A DNA stretch of 13,403 nucleotides from NCBI GenBank assembly GCA_022572105.1, contig JACZWN010000086.1, positions 1 through 13,403 on the forward strand. The letters are read 5' to 3'. Every line of letters starts with the position of its first letter. The stretch's first letter is position 1. The position numbers were made by a program, and so were the translations under genes. Below the pieces are notes generated by a model, which did not search any database, had not been told where the DNA came from, and saw only the letters and a list, made by a program, of their open reading frames with translations. Shown here piece after piece: positions 1 to 6,587 of this stretch. Origin of the DNA: Pseudomonadota bacterium. GTDB lineage: Bacteria; Pseudomonadota; Alphaproteobacteria; Kiloniellales; J153.

Positions 1-168
1 CATTTCCGGCCCCACGCCCCTAAGTATCTGCTGGCCCGCGTCGACTACGGCGGGCCGGTCGCGGCGGTCGTCGGCCGGGACAACCTGATCGGAACCCAGT
101 TCCATCCGGAGAAGAGCCAGGCCGCCGGCCTGGCCTTGATCGGCAACTTTTTGAGGTGGCGCCCATGA
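1..168 (+). CDS. hisH: Imidazole glycerol phosphate synthase glutaminase subunit, C-terminal end (partial)
   Basis: The reading frame is open from base 1 and ends with TGA at 166-168, giving the last 55 residues of HisH. The fragment contains GTQFHPEKSQ, which matches the C-terminal part of class I glutamine amidotransferases: the His and Glu of HPE are the second and third members of the Cys-His-Glu catalytic triad. The nucleophile Cys lies upstream of the window. HisH releases ammonia from glutamine and passes it to HisF, which is encoded downstream here, to make imidazole glycerol phosphate and AICAR in histidine synthesis. Its stop codon overlaps the ATG of the next gene as ATGA (165-168), which suggests translational coupling. 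The truncation is only the window edge. Confidence 0.95.
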   Translation, partial: HFRPHAPKYLLARVDYGGPVAAVVGRDNLIGTQFHPEKSQAAGLALIGNFLRWRP

Positions 169-743
169 CCGTTGATCCCGACCCGGAGGCCCCCGGGGGC
201 GCTCGGCCGAGCACCGCGGTGGAGCGGCTGAGCGCGTTTCGCGGCCCCGACCTGAACGATCTCTGCGACGCGACCGAGGCGGCGATCCGGGACGGCGGCG
301 GCTTCGGCTGGCTGAAACCGCCGCCGCGCCACGTCATGGAGACCTTCTGGAAGGGGGTGCTGGTGGTGCCCGAGCGCGAGCTCTTCGTCGCCCGCCTGGA
401 CCGGACCATCGCCGGCTCGGCCCAACTGGTGCGGCCGCCGCGCAACAACGAGGCCCAGGGCTACGTCGGGCAGTTGACCACGTCCTTCGTCGCGCCCTGG
501 GCGCGCGGCCACGGGCTGGCGCGCAGCCTGACGCTGGCGATCGAGGAAGCGGCGCGCGATGCCGGCCTGCGGGTGCTCAATCTCGACGTGCGCGAGACCC
601 AGGACGCCGCGATCCGGCTCTACGAGTCGCTCGGCTACAGGCGCTGGGGCACGCACCCGCACTACGCCTGGATCGACGACCGCTGGACGACCGGCTTCTT
701 CTATCACAAGGATCTGATGGGCAACGGCGCCCGGCCCACATAA
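165..743 (+). CDS. GNAT family N-acetyltransferase
   Basis: The protein has 192 residues. The ATG at 165 is chosen because GAGG at 153-156 sits 8 nt upstream and because it overlaps the hisH stop; a GTG at 156 in the same frame has no better site. The acetyl-CoA motif A is visible around residues 107-122 as FVAPWARGHGLARS, matching the R/Q-x-x-G-x-G/A signature. It is followed by the typical helix and by LNLDVRETQDAAIRLYESLGY (about 138-158), the motif B strand and helix of GNAT enzymes. About 25 low-complexity residues precede the fold. The substrate cannot be read from sequence. Its place between hisH and hisA suggests co-transcription with the histidine genes, not necessarily a role in the pathway. 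Confidence 0.88.
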   Translation: MTVDPDPEAPGGARPSTAVERLSAFRGPDLNDLCDATEAAIRDGGGFGWLKPPPRHVMETFWKGVLVVPERELFVARLDRTIAGSAQLVRPPRNNEAQGYVGQLTTSFVAPWARGHGLARSLTLAIEEAARDAGLRVLNLDVRETQDAAIRLYESLGYRRWGTHPHYAWIDDRWTTGFFYHKDLMGNGARPT

Positions 744-847
744 ATCGGGGGGTAAATCGGGGACAGTATACCATTTTCTGGCCTCGGGGTTTGGCCCAAC
801 CCGGGACCGGAAAATAATATACTGTCCCCGATTTACCCCCCGGTTTA
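741..847. repeat. Near-perfect inverted repeat in the his operon (MITE or REP-like)
   Basis: Two 30-nt arms, 741-770 and 818-847, are reverse complements with one mismatch. The outer part of each arm holds a short tandem repeat (TAAATCGGGG twice, the second copy continuing into GGGGACAGTATA). Imperfect pairing continues inward (ATTTTC against GAAAAT, then GG against CC), with a GC-rich centre of about 30 nt. The left arm includes the TAA stop of the GNAT gene. The right arm ends 13 nt before the hisA ATG. The GGGGACAGTATAC core resembles, from memory, REP-like palindromes linked to RAYT/IS200-type transposases; this was not checked. In RNA it would form a long hairpin inside the his transcript. 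There is no T tract, so it is not a classical terminator. Confidence 0.85.
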
Positions 848-860
848 GCGGATAGTCGCG

Positions 861-1625
861 ATGATCCTCTACCCCGCCATCGACCTGAAGGACGGCCAGG
901 CGGTGCGCCTGCTGCGCGGCGACATGGCCAGCGCGACCGTGTTCAACGAGGACCCGGCGGCCCAGGCGCGCGCCTTCGCCGAGGCCGGTTTCGCCTGGCT
1001 GCATCTGGTCGACTTGAACGGCGCCTTCGAAGGCCGTCCGGTCAACCGCGCCGCGGTCACGGCGATCCTGGCCGCGGTCGAGCTGCCCGTGCAGTTGGGC
1101 GGCGGCATCCGCGACATGGCGACCGTCGAGGCCTGGCTGGCGGCCGGGGTTGCGCGCGTCATCCTGGGTACCGCCGCGGTCAAGGACCCGGCTTTCGTGC
1201 GCGCGGCCTGCCGGCGCTTCCCGGGGCGCGTCGCGCTCGGCATCGACGCGCGGCGGGGCCGCGTCGCGGTCGAGGGCTGGGCCGAGGCGAGCGAGGTGGA
1301 GGCGCTCGATCTGGTCCGGCGCTTCGAGGACGCCGGCGCGGCGGCCATCATCCACACCGACATCGACCGCGACGGCGCGCTGCAAGGCGTCAACGTTGCC
1401 GCGACCCGGGCGCTGGCGCGGGCGACCTCGATTCCGGTCATCGCCTCGGGCGGGGTCGCCTCGCTCGGCGACATCGAAGCCCTGGCGGCGGCGGCCGAGG
1501 ACGGCATCGAAGGCGCGATTCTCGGGCGCGCGCTCTACGACGGGCGCATCGACCCGGCCGCCGCGCTGTCGCTGGCGAACGATCGCCGGGCCGAGCCGGT
1601 CCCGCAAGGAATGCCTCGATGCTGA
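861..1625 (+). CDS. hisA: Phosphoribosylformimino-5-aminoimidazole carboxamide ribotide isomerase
   Basis: The protein has 254 residues. It catalyses the Amadori rearrangement of ProFAR to PRFAR, the substrate of HisF/HisH. The N-terminus MILYPAIDLKDG has the catalytic Asp8 of the half-barrel, and the second catalytic Asp lies in GIDARRG (near 129). Phosphate-binding segments are LGGGIRD (79-85) and IASGGVAS (194-201), and HTDIDRDG (165-172) is the usual loop. The length fits a full (beta/alpha)8 barrel. The start is fixed by the conserved N-terminus; only a weak GCGGA precedes it at 848-852, directly after the inverted repeat. The stop (1623-1625) lies inside the hisF start region, so the two genes overlap by 7 nt and are probably coupled. 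Confidence 0.97.
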   Translation: MILYPAIDLKDGQAVRLLRGDMASATVFNEDPAAQARAFAEAGFAWLHLVDLNGAFEGRPVNRAAVTAILAAVELPVQLGGGIRDMATVEAWLAAGVARVILGTAAVKDPAFVRAACRRFPGRVALGIDARRGRVAVEGWAEASEVEALDLVRRFEDAGAAAIIHTDIDRDGALQGVNVAATRALARATSIPVIASGGVASLGDIEALAAAAEDGIEGAILGRALYDGRIDPAAALSLANDRRAEPVPQGMPRC

Positions 1626-2383
1626 CCGCCCGCGTCATCCCCTGCCTCGACGTGAAGGACGGGCGCGTGGTCAAGGGCATCAACTTCGTGAGCCTGCGCG
1701 ATGCCGGCGACCCGGTCGAGCAGGCGCGCATTTACGACCGGGCCGGCGCCGACGAGCTCTGCTTTCTCGATATCACGGCCAGCCACGAGAAGCGTGACAT
1801 CATGCTCGACGCGGTCGCGCGCACCGCCGAGGTCTGCTTCATGCCACTCACCGTGGGCGGCGGCGTGCGCACCACCGACGACATCCGCACCCTGCTCGTG
1901 GCCGGCGCCGACAAGGTCGCGATCAACACCGCGGCGGTCGAGGACCCGGACTTCGTGCGCGCCGGCGCCGAGAAGTTCGGCAGCCAGTGCATCGTGGTCG
2001 CGGTCGACGCCAAGCGGACCGCGGCGGGCGGCTTCGAGGTCTTCACCCACGGCGGGCGCGCGCCCACGGGCCTGGACGCGCTCGACTGGGTGAAACGCAT
2101 GGCGGCGCTCGGCGCCGGCGAGATCCTGCTGACCTCGATGGACCGCGACGGCACGCGCCAAGGCTACGACCTGGAACTGACCCGCGCGGTCGCCGATTCG
2201 CTCACCATCCCGGTCATCGCCTCGGGCGGCGTGGGGGTCCTGGACCATCTGGTCGAGGGCATCCGCGACGGCCACGCCAGCGCCGTGCTCGCCGCCTCGA
2301 TCTTCCATTTCGGCGAGCACACCATCGCCGAGGCCAAGGCGCACATGGCCGCCGCCGGCGTGCCCGTGCGCCCGGCGGGCTGA
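1619..2383 (+). CDS. hisF: Imidazole glycerol phosphate synthase cyclase subunit
   Basis: The protein has 254 residues. HisF uses ammonia supplied by HisH to convert PRFAR into imidazole glycerol phosphate and AICAR. The N-terminus MLTARVIPCLDVKDGRVVKG carries catalytic Asp11, and the second catalytic Asp lies in VVAVDAK (130). Other family motifs are VGGGVRT (79-85), LTSMDRDGTRQGYD (171-184) and IASGGVG (200-206). The start is supported by AAGGA at 1606-1610, spaced 8 nt from the ATG, and it overlaps the end of hisA. HisA and HisF are homologous barrels encoded side by side, as is usual. Confidence 0.98.
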   Translation: MLTARVIPCLDVKDGRVVKGINFVSLRDAGDPVEQARIYDRAGADELCFLDITASHEKRDIMLDAVARTAEVCFMPLTVGGGVRTTDDIRTLLVAGADKVAINTAAVEDPDFVRAGAEKFGSQCIVVAVDAKRTAAGGFEVFTHGGRAPTGLDALDWVKRMAALGAGEILLTSMDRDGTRQGYDLELTRAVADSLTIPVIASGGVGVLDHLVEGIRDGHASAVLAASIFHFGEHTIAEAKAHMAAAGVPVRPAG

Positions 2384-2452
2384 CCCGCCCCGGGCTGACA
2401 GCGCGGCGGTTTCCTGCTACGCCACTGGCGCGATTAATTTGGGAGCGGCGGC

Positions 2453-2800
2453 ATGAGCGGTGAGCAAGGCCGGGAACGCGACGGGCGCGTGCTCGACGCG
2501 CTCTTCGAGGTGATCGCGGGGCGCAGGGGCGCGGACCCGGCGAGTTCCTATACCGCGAAGCTGTTCCAGGACGGGGTCGAGGCGATCGCCGGTAAAGTGG
2601 TCGAGGAGGCGGCCGAGACCGTCGAGGCCGGCCGGTCGGACCGGCCCGACCGGCTGGCGGACGAAAGCGCGGACCTGCTCTATCACCTGCTCGTGCTCTG
2701 GGCCGCCAAGGGCGTGACGCCGGCCCGGGTCTGGGCCGTGCTGGAGGGCCGGCGCGGCACCTCGGGCCTCGCGGAAAAGGCCGCGCGCGGCAAGGACTAA
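2453..2800 (+). CDS. hisE: Phosphoribosyl-ATP pyrophosphatase
   Basis: The protein has 115 residues. It hydrolyses phosphoribosyl-ATP to phosphoribosyl-AMP and pyrophosphate, the second step of histidine synthesis, acting as a MazG-like all-alpha enzyme. Metal-binding acidic residues are visible in EEAAETVEAG (51-60) and ADESADLLYHLLVL (69-82), the paired ExxE and ExxD patterns of the family. The N-terminal segment with SSYTAKLFQDG (31-41) is typical. GGGAG at 2441-2445 lies 7 nt before the ATG. This is a stand-alone HisE without the HisI domain, as in many alphaproteobacteria. A 69-nt gap separates it from hisF. Confidence 0.95.
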   Translation: MSGEQGRERDGRVLDALFEVIAGRRGADPASSYTAKLFQDGVEAIAGKVVEEAAETVEAGRSDRPDRLADESADLLYHLLVLWAAKGVTPARVWAVLEGRRGTSGLAEKAARGKD

Positions 2801-2832
2801 TACCAAGGTGCGGGCTTGAAACGCGGTTGGTA
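2801..2832. other. Hairpin between hisE and the HIT gene
   Basis: TACCAA (2801-2806) and TTGGTA (2827-2832) are perfect reverse complements, starting immediately after the hisE stop. An inner GCG/CGC pair (2810-2812 with 2822-2824) extends the stem across small internal loops. No T tract follows, so a terminator is unlikely. It could be an mRNA-processing or stabilising hairpin, or a remnant of a REP-like repeat. Confidence 0.4.
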
Positions 2833-2856
2833 ACGAAGGAGGGGGGCATCGAGACC

Positions 2857-3225
2857 ATGGCCTACGACCAGAGCAACATCTTCGCCAAGATCCTGCGCGG
2901 CGAGATTCCCTGCGACAAGGTCTACGAGGACGAACACGTGCTCGCCTTCCGCGACATCAACCCCCAGACCCCGACCCACGTGCTGGTCATCCCCAAGGGC
3001 GCCTACGAATCCTTCGACGACTTCTCCAGCCAGGCCTCGGCCGAGGAGATCGCCGGCTTCGTGCGCGCCGCCGGCCAAATCGCGCGCGAGGCCGGCGCGG
3101 TCGAGGCGGGCTACCGCATCCTCGCCAACAACGGCCCCGACGCGCTCCAGGAGGTGCCCCACTTCCACCTCCACATCTTCGCCGGCAAGCCCCTGGGCCG
3201 CATGATCAAGCCGCCGGAGAAATAA
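2857..3225 (+). CDS. HIT family nucleotide hydrolase (HinT-like)
   Basis: The protein has 122 residues. The HIT signature HFHLHIFAG (102-110) has the three alternating histidines of the active site, and NNGPDALQEVPH just before it is typical of HinT/PKCI-type purine nucleoside phosphoramidases. The N-terminus MAYDQSNIFAKILRGEIPC matches the usual family start, so the ATG at 2857 is preferred over an in-frame TTG at 2827. AAGGAGG at 2836-2842 is a strong ribosome binding site, though its 14-nt spacing to the ATG is long. A HIT gene after hisE is a familiar arrangement in alphaproteobacteria. The protein is cytoplasmic and its physiological substrate is unknown. Confidence 0.93.
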   Translation: MAYDQSNIFAKILRGEIPCDKVYEDEHVLAFRDINPQTPTHVLVIPKGAYESFDDFSSQASAEEIAGFVRAAGQIAREAGAVEAGYRILANNGPDALQEVPHFHLHIFAGKPLGRMIKPPEK

Positions 3226-3260
3226 TATCAACGAGATTTGGTCTTATTCGGTGAACCCCG

Positions 3261-3812
3261 TTACCGTCCCCGCTCCGGCGCGTCCTCGTCCAGGCGCTCG
3301 AGTTGGCGCTCGAGGCGCTTCCACAGCCGGTCGGCGCCCTCGGTCGGCTCGGCCATGGTCTCGGGCAGCGCCGTGGCCAGGCGGTCGCACAGGCGGTCGA
3401 TCTGATCCTGGAGGCGGGCGCGCAGGGCGCATTCCAGGCCCAGGAACTTGTGCTGGGTGTCCAGGTGCCGGAGCAGCCGGTCGCGCTCGGCCTCCAGCGC
3501 CCGGACCCGGTGCTTCTGGCGCGCGACCTCGGCGCGCAGGCGCAGGGCCGTGTCCCCGGGCGCATCGCCGGCCGTGTCCCCGGGCGCCTCGCCGGCCACG
3601 CCGCCGGGCGCGAGGTGGTTGGTTGGTATCCTGGTCGGTGGCGCGCCGCCGCCGGGGCCTGGGACCGCCCGGTCCTTGAGCACCACCTGGACCCGGCCGT
3701 TGCGCCGGACCGCCCACAAGGTGCCGCGCTTGATGCGGCTCCTGACCGCGTCCGGGGTGATCCCCAGACGCTCCGCCGCGGCGTCGACGGACAGCCTTTC
3801 CTGGCTCGCCAT
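3261..3812 (-). CDS. HTH and coiled-coil DNA-binding protein, unnamed
   Basis: The protein has 183 residues. The N-terminal part (residues 5-46), with LSVDAAAERLGITPDAVRSR, looks like a MerR/excisionase-type helix-turn-helix followed by a short wing (WAVRRNGRVQVVL). A Pro/Gly-rich linker (50-88) contains a duplicated GDAPGDTA-like unit. Residues about 91-150 and 160-176 form a heptad-rich coiled coil, suggesting a dimer. The gene is convergent with the HIT gene (35 nt between stops). It is followed upstream by an AT-rich stretch with a dyad at 3833-3851 that could be its own operator. Base composition matches the host genes. I do not recognise a named family. Similar proteins occur near plasmid and mobility genes, but nothing else here shows that. 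Confidence 0.72.
   Translation of the reverse strand: MASQERLSVDAAAERLGITPDAVRSRIKRGTLWAVRRNGRVQVVLKDRAVPGPGGGAPPTRIPTNHLAPGGVAGEAPGDTAGDAPGDTALRLRAEVARQKHRVRALEAERDRLLRHLDTQHKFLGLECALRARLQDQIDRLCDRLATALPETMAEPTEGADRLWKRLERQLERLDEDAPERGR
3547..3594. repeat. 24-bp tandem duplication within the HTH/coiled-coil gene
   Basis: Two adjacent 24-nt units, 3547-3570 and 3571-3594, differ by one base. They encode the repeated eight-residue unit in the Pro/Gly-rich linker between the HTH and the coiled coil. The period is a multiple of three, so the frame is kept and the linker length can vary by slippage. Confidence 0.85.
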
Positions 3813-3832
3813 AGGTCGCCTACTTGGTCGTT

Positions 3833-3851
3833 TTAGTTAACGGTATACTAA
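3833..3851. promoter_or_regulatory. Dyad element upstream of the HTH gene (candidate operator)
   Basis: TTAGTTAACGGTATACTAA has matching outer arms (TTAGT and ACTAA) and a matching inner core, 14 of 19 positions being symmetric. It lies about 20 nt upstream of the start codon of the - strand HTH gene, in an AT-rich pocket of an otherwise GC-rich region. That position fits an operator over the promoter, perhaps for autoregulation. A convincing -35/-10 pair cannot be fixed. Confidence 0.4.
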
Positions 3852-3854
3852 CAC

Positions 3855-3891
3855 AAAAACCGGGCCCGGGGGGGTTAAAATCGACCCCCGG
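3855..3891 (-). terminator. Candidate rho-independent terminator after comM
   Basis: Read on the - strand downstream of comM, CCGGGGG (3891-3885) pairs with CCCCCGG (3872-3866) across a 12-nt loop. Six GC bases and then five T follow (3859-3855). The gap between stem and T run is longer than ideal. The hairpin overlaps the upstream region of the HTH gene, so it may also separate the two - strand transcripts. Confidence 0.4.
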
Positions 3892-3968
3892 AGCACGCCA
3901 TTTCGCGCCTATCCCGCTGTTAATCTTGGTTAATTTTGCCGACGGCCGCGCGGCCTCGCTGGGCCCCC

Positions 3969-5522
3969 TCAAAACCGCCCGGGCGCGATGCGCCGGTAGC
4001 TGAGCGCCTCGGCGATGTGGATGCGCCGCACGGACTCGGCGGCGTCGAGGTCGGCGAGCGTGCGCGCCACCTTGAGCACCCGGTGGTAGCCGCGCGCGGT
4101 CAGCTTCATGCGCTCGGCCGCCTCGGTGAGCAGTCGGCGCCCCTCGGCATCGGGCGCGGCCACCTCCTCGAGCAGTTGGCCGTCGGCCTCGGCGTTGGTC
4201 CTGGGGACGTTGGTCCCGGGCGCGGCGGTGCGCGGGCGCCGGTCCCCGTCCACTCCGCCATAGCGCCGGGTCTGGCGTTCGCGCGCCGCGGCGACGCGGG
4301 CGGCGACTTCGGCCGAGCCCTCGGCCGGCGGTGGCAGCGAGAGGTCGCTGGCGTGCACCGCCGGCACCTCGACGTGCAGGTCGATGCGGTCGAACAGGGG
4401 CCCGGAGATCTTGGACTGGTACTCCAAGGCACACCGGGGCGCCCGCGGGCAGGCCAAGGCCGGATCGTCCAGGTGGCCGCAGCGGCAGGGGTTCATGGCG
4501 GCGATCAGCTGGACCCGGGCGGGATAGGTGACGTGGGTGTTGGCGCGCGCGATCGCGACCCGGCCGGTCTCGAGCGGCTGGCGCAGGGCTTCCAGGGTGG
4601 CGCGCGGGAATTCCGGAAATTCGTCCATGAACAAGACGCCCAGGTGGGCGAGCGAGATTTCGCCGGGGCGCACCCGCAAGCCGCCGCCGACCAAGGCCGC
4701 CAGCGAGGCCGAGTGGTGCGGGTCGCGGAACGGCCGTTGGCGCAGCAGCCGGCCGTCCGAGAGCTGGCCGGCGACCGAGTGGATCATGGAAACCTCGAGC
4801 GCCTCGGCGGGGGTGAGCGGCGGCAGGATGCCGGGCAGGCGCTGGGCGAGCATGGACTTGCCGGCGCCGGGCGGGCCGACCATCAGCAGGTTGTGGCCGC
4901 CGGCCGCGGTCACCTCGAGCGCCCGCTTGGCGGTCTCCTGGCCCTTGATGTCCTTGAGGTCGAGGGCCGCGACCGCGACCTCGGCCAGCGCCGGCTCGGG
5001 CGGGGTCAGCACCTGGGTGCCCTTGAAATGGTTGACCAGGGCGAGCAGGGAGTCCGGCGCCAAGACCTCGATGCCGCCGGCCCAGGCCGCCTCGCCGCCC
5101 TGGGCCGCCGGGCAGATCAGCCCGCGCTCGCAGGCGTGGGCGTGGATCGCCGCCGGCAGCACCCCGGCCACCGGGCTGATCCGCCCGTCCAGCGCCAGCT
5201 CGCCCAAGGCCGCGTAGCCGCCGATCTCGTCGGCGGGCAGGACCCCCATGGCGACCAGCAGGCCGAGTGCGATCGGCAGGTCGAAGTGGCTGCCTTCCTT
5301 GAGCAGGTCGGCGGGCGCCAGGTTCACGGTGATGCGCTTGGGCGGCAGCGCCAGGCCGAGGGCGCCGAGCGCGGCGCGCACCCGCTCGCGGCTTTCGGCG
5401 ACCGCCTTGTCGGGCAGGCCGACCACGGTGAAGGCGGGCAGGCCGGCCGCCATCTGCACCTGGGCGTCGACGTCGATCACGTCGATGCCCCGGAACGCCA
5501 CCGTATTCACGCGCGCGACCAT
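3969..5522 (-). CDS. comM: YifB/ComM family AAA+ ATPase (Mg chelatase-like)
   Basis: The protein has 517 residues, close to the family norm of about 500. The ATG at 5522 is preceded by GGGAGGG seven nt upstream and gives the family N-terminus MVARVNTVAFRGID; longer in-frame extensions look non-coding. Residues 1-170 form the N-terminal ChlI/Lon-protease-like domain. The AAA+ core has Walker A GPPGAGKS (216-223) and Walker B VLFMDE (296-301). A four-Cys cluster follows (NPCRCGH and CPRAPRC, 345-364), then the C-terminal lid domain. In naturally competent bacteria ComM is a hexameric helicase that promotes branch migration during transformation; the role elsewhere is less clear. A stretch near residues 425-442 looks like a small insertion compared with the usual loop. 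gshB is the next upstream gene on the same strand, separated by the element described at 5814-7837. Confidence 0.95.
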   Translation of the reverse strand: MVARVNTVAFRGIDVIDVDAQVQMAAGLPAFTVVGLPDKAVAESRERVRAALGALGLALPPKRITVNLAPADLLKEGSHFDLPIALGLLVAMGVLPADEIGGYAALGELALDGRISPVAGVLPAAIHAHACERGLICPAAQGGEAAWAGGIEVLAPDSLLALVNHFKGTQVLTPPEPALAEVAVAALDLKDIKGQETAKRALEVTAAGGHNLLMVGPPGAGKSMLAQRLPGILPPLTPAEALEVSMIHSVAGQLSDGRLLRQRPFRDPHHSASLAALVGGGLRVRPGEISLAHLGVLFMDEFPEFPRATLEALRQPLETGRVAIARANTHVTYPARVQLIAAMNPCRCGHLDDPALACPRAPRCALEYQSKISGPLFDRIDLHVEVPAVHASDLSLPPPAEGSAEVAARVAAARERQTRRYGGVDGDRRPRTAAPGTNVPRTNAEADGQLLEEVAAPDAEGRRLLTEAAERMKLTARGYHRVLKVARTLADLDAAESVRRIHIAEALSYRRIAPGRF

Positions 5523-5813
5523 GGGCGGCCCTCCCGAGCGCCATCCGGCGCTTGCCGCGCCGATTGTTATTCTTTGGGTTTGGGAGCTTAAGCCGCCCGG
5601 CCGCCTCGATCCAGGGTGGTGATCCGGAAGCGCGAATAGCCGGCAGGCGAGCCGGCGGCGGCGGCATGGCAGTGAATGCCCCCGCATGTGGCGCGCGGGC
5701 AGGCAGGGGCGACGGGGAGTCCCGTCCCCTTATCGTGCCTTTGCTCGCGTTCGGGCCTGGCGGCCGGTGTGACGGGCCTTGGCGGGATCGGCGTCCCTCA
5801 CTCCGGGATAAGT
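5523..5813. other. Intergenic region upstream of comM
   Basis: No gene is supported in these 291 bases. The comM ribosome binding site lies next to 5523. Two hairpins are visible: GCCGGC at 5639-5644 with 5651-5656 (6-nt loop), and GACGGG at 5711-5716 with CCCGTC at 5721-5726, extended by GGG/CCC after a one-base bulge. Neither has a T tract. The comM promoter should lie here, but I cannot place it. Confidence 0.5.
5806..5813 (+). repeat. Left copy of 8-bp flanking direct repeat (candidate target-site duplication)
   Basis: GGATAAGT occurs here, one base before the left terminal repeat, and again at 7838-7845 directly after the right terminal repeat, in the same orientation. This is the arrangement expected for a target duplication made by insertion. 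It lies in the comM-gshB intergenic region. Confidence 0.65.
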
Positions 5814-5814
5814 A

Positions 5815-5839
5815 CGGAATTATGTAGCAAGCGCACCTA
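5815..5839 (+). repeat. Left terminal inverted repeat of the element
   Basis: The inner core GTAGCAAGCGCACCTA (5824-5839) matches the right end and the copy at 13280 with one difference (G for A). The full 25 nt match each of them at 22 positions. Similarity stops at the final CCTA; inside this point the left end shares nothing obvious with the other two copies. Confidence 0.8.
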
Positions 5840-5929
5840 GCCACACCTACTGGTAGTGCCGAGGAGACTTGGAGGTGATTAGGAAAACTGGACTCGACTT
5901 ATATAAAGGTTTCCTGCCAGATTATTGGG
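5840..5929 (+). other. Leader between left terminal repeat and membrane protein gene, with an orphan Shine-Dalgarno
   Basis: GGAGGTGAT at 5871-5879 is a near-perfect complement of the 16S rRNA tail, yet no ATG, GTG or TTG lies at a usable distance after it. The next gene starts 50 nt further on. A TTG at 5869 opens a 63-codon frame, but the SD lies inside it and the frame overlaps the membrane protein gene. It may be the remnant of a gene start. Confidence 0.45.
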
Positions 5930-6535
5930 ATGGAAAATATCAAGAAATCAGGCGGTTGGGCGCTCGCTTTCTTGCTATGGCTGTGGACAGTAGTTCCGAA
6001 AGTCATGGATTGGGTGGGGCGTTCGACACTCCCGGAAGATTGGCAGCAGCTTATGGCTGATAAACTGCCAATGTGGGCAGCCTGGTTGTTCTCTACCCCT
6101 TGGTGGGTTCCCGCATTGCTCGCCACCCTATTAACAGCTTGTATGATTTGGGTTTCTTGGCCCAGGCAACGCACAGCAACTAATGCAATTGTCCCACAAC
6201 AATCTGACCCTAATGATCTAAAAATAGATCCTTGGGTTGCTAATGGTACGCCAACTTTCGTTGAGCTTCATCTAGTTATGGATGAGTTTCGGTGTAAGGA
6301 AGTGTCATCATCGAATGTATTTGACACAACGACATCATTAATCGGTAACGACAAAACGCAGTTAGAGATTGTGGTGGTTTTTGATCGATGGATTGTCTCA
6401 CGCGATGCGGCAATTACCTGTGACAACAGATTGGATGGATATAGAACAGCGATCCAAAAAATCACTGATCGACATTTAATTTGCCAAGTTCTAAATGTTG
6501 GTTCCCCGGCTGTAATTCGCATTGACTGCAATTAG
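5930..6535 (+). CDS. Two-TM membrane protein of unknown function, AT-rich
   Basis: The protein has 201 residues and I do not recognise it. Two hydrophobic segments are clear: about residues 10-24 (WALAFLLWLWTVVP) and about 57-77 (PWWVPALLATLLTACMIWVSW), the second ending in a basic PRQR stop-transfer. The rest (78-201) is a soluble mixed alpha/beta domain with four Cys (122, 164, 185, 200). The ATG at 5930 is the first in-frame start; no good ribosome binding site precedes it. Codon use is visibly more AT-rich than in the flanking host genes, which supports foreign origin. It reads inward from the left end of the element and converges on the two - strand genes. It could be a cargo or accessory membrane protein, but nothing shows an enzymatic role. 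Confidence 0.75.
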   Translation: MENIKKSGGWALAFLLWLWTVVPKVMDWVGRSTLPEDWQQLMADKLPMWAAWLFSTPWWVPALLATLLTACMIWVSWPRQRTATNAIVPQQSDPNDLKIDPWVANGTPTFVELHLVMDEFRCKEVSSSNVFDTTTSLIGNDKTQLEIVVVFDRWIVSRDAAITCDNRLDGYRTAIQKITDRHLICQVLNVGSPAVIRIDCN

Positions 6536-6587
6536 CTTAGATCGGATTGAGACGTTGAACGCAAATAGCAGTAAGTGTGATGGTGTA

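Noticed and set aside
741..847. Rho-independent terminator after the GNAT gene
   Set aside because: The arms form a strong hairpin, but no T run follows on either strand and the his genes continue directly afterwards. A mobile or REP-type palindrome explains the outer tandem repeats better.
45..1607. Long open frame on the - strand across GNAT and hisA
   Set aside because: It is a GC-rich shadow: the translation is Arg/Gly/Asp-rich with no family motif, and it runs through well-supported genes and the inverted repeat on the other strand.
3226..3265. Possible second copy of the REP-like palindrome near GGGGACGGTAAC on the - strand
   Set aside because: Only a short stretch resembles the 741-847 motif, there is no matching arm nearby, and part of it is the 3' end of the HTH gene.
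3936..5591. 551-codon frame on the + strand opposite comM
   Set aside because: It is an antisense shadow of the conserved ATPase with biased Gly/Arg/Gln composition and no recognisable domain.
3820..5844. 674-codon frame on the - strand over comM
   Set aside because: It lies out of frame with comM and reads as Arg/Pro/Ala-rich low-complexity sequence, while the comM frame carries intact Walker motifs.
5869..6060. 63-codon frame starting with TTG at 5869
   Set aside because: Most of it overlaps the membrane protein gene in another frame, and the strong SD lies inside it instead of before it.
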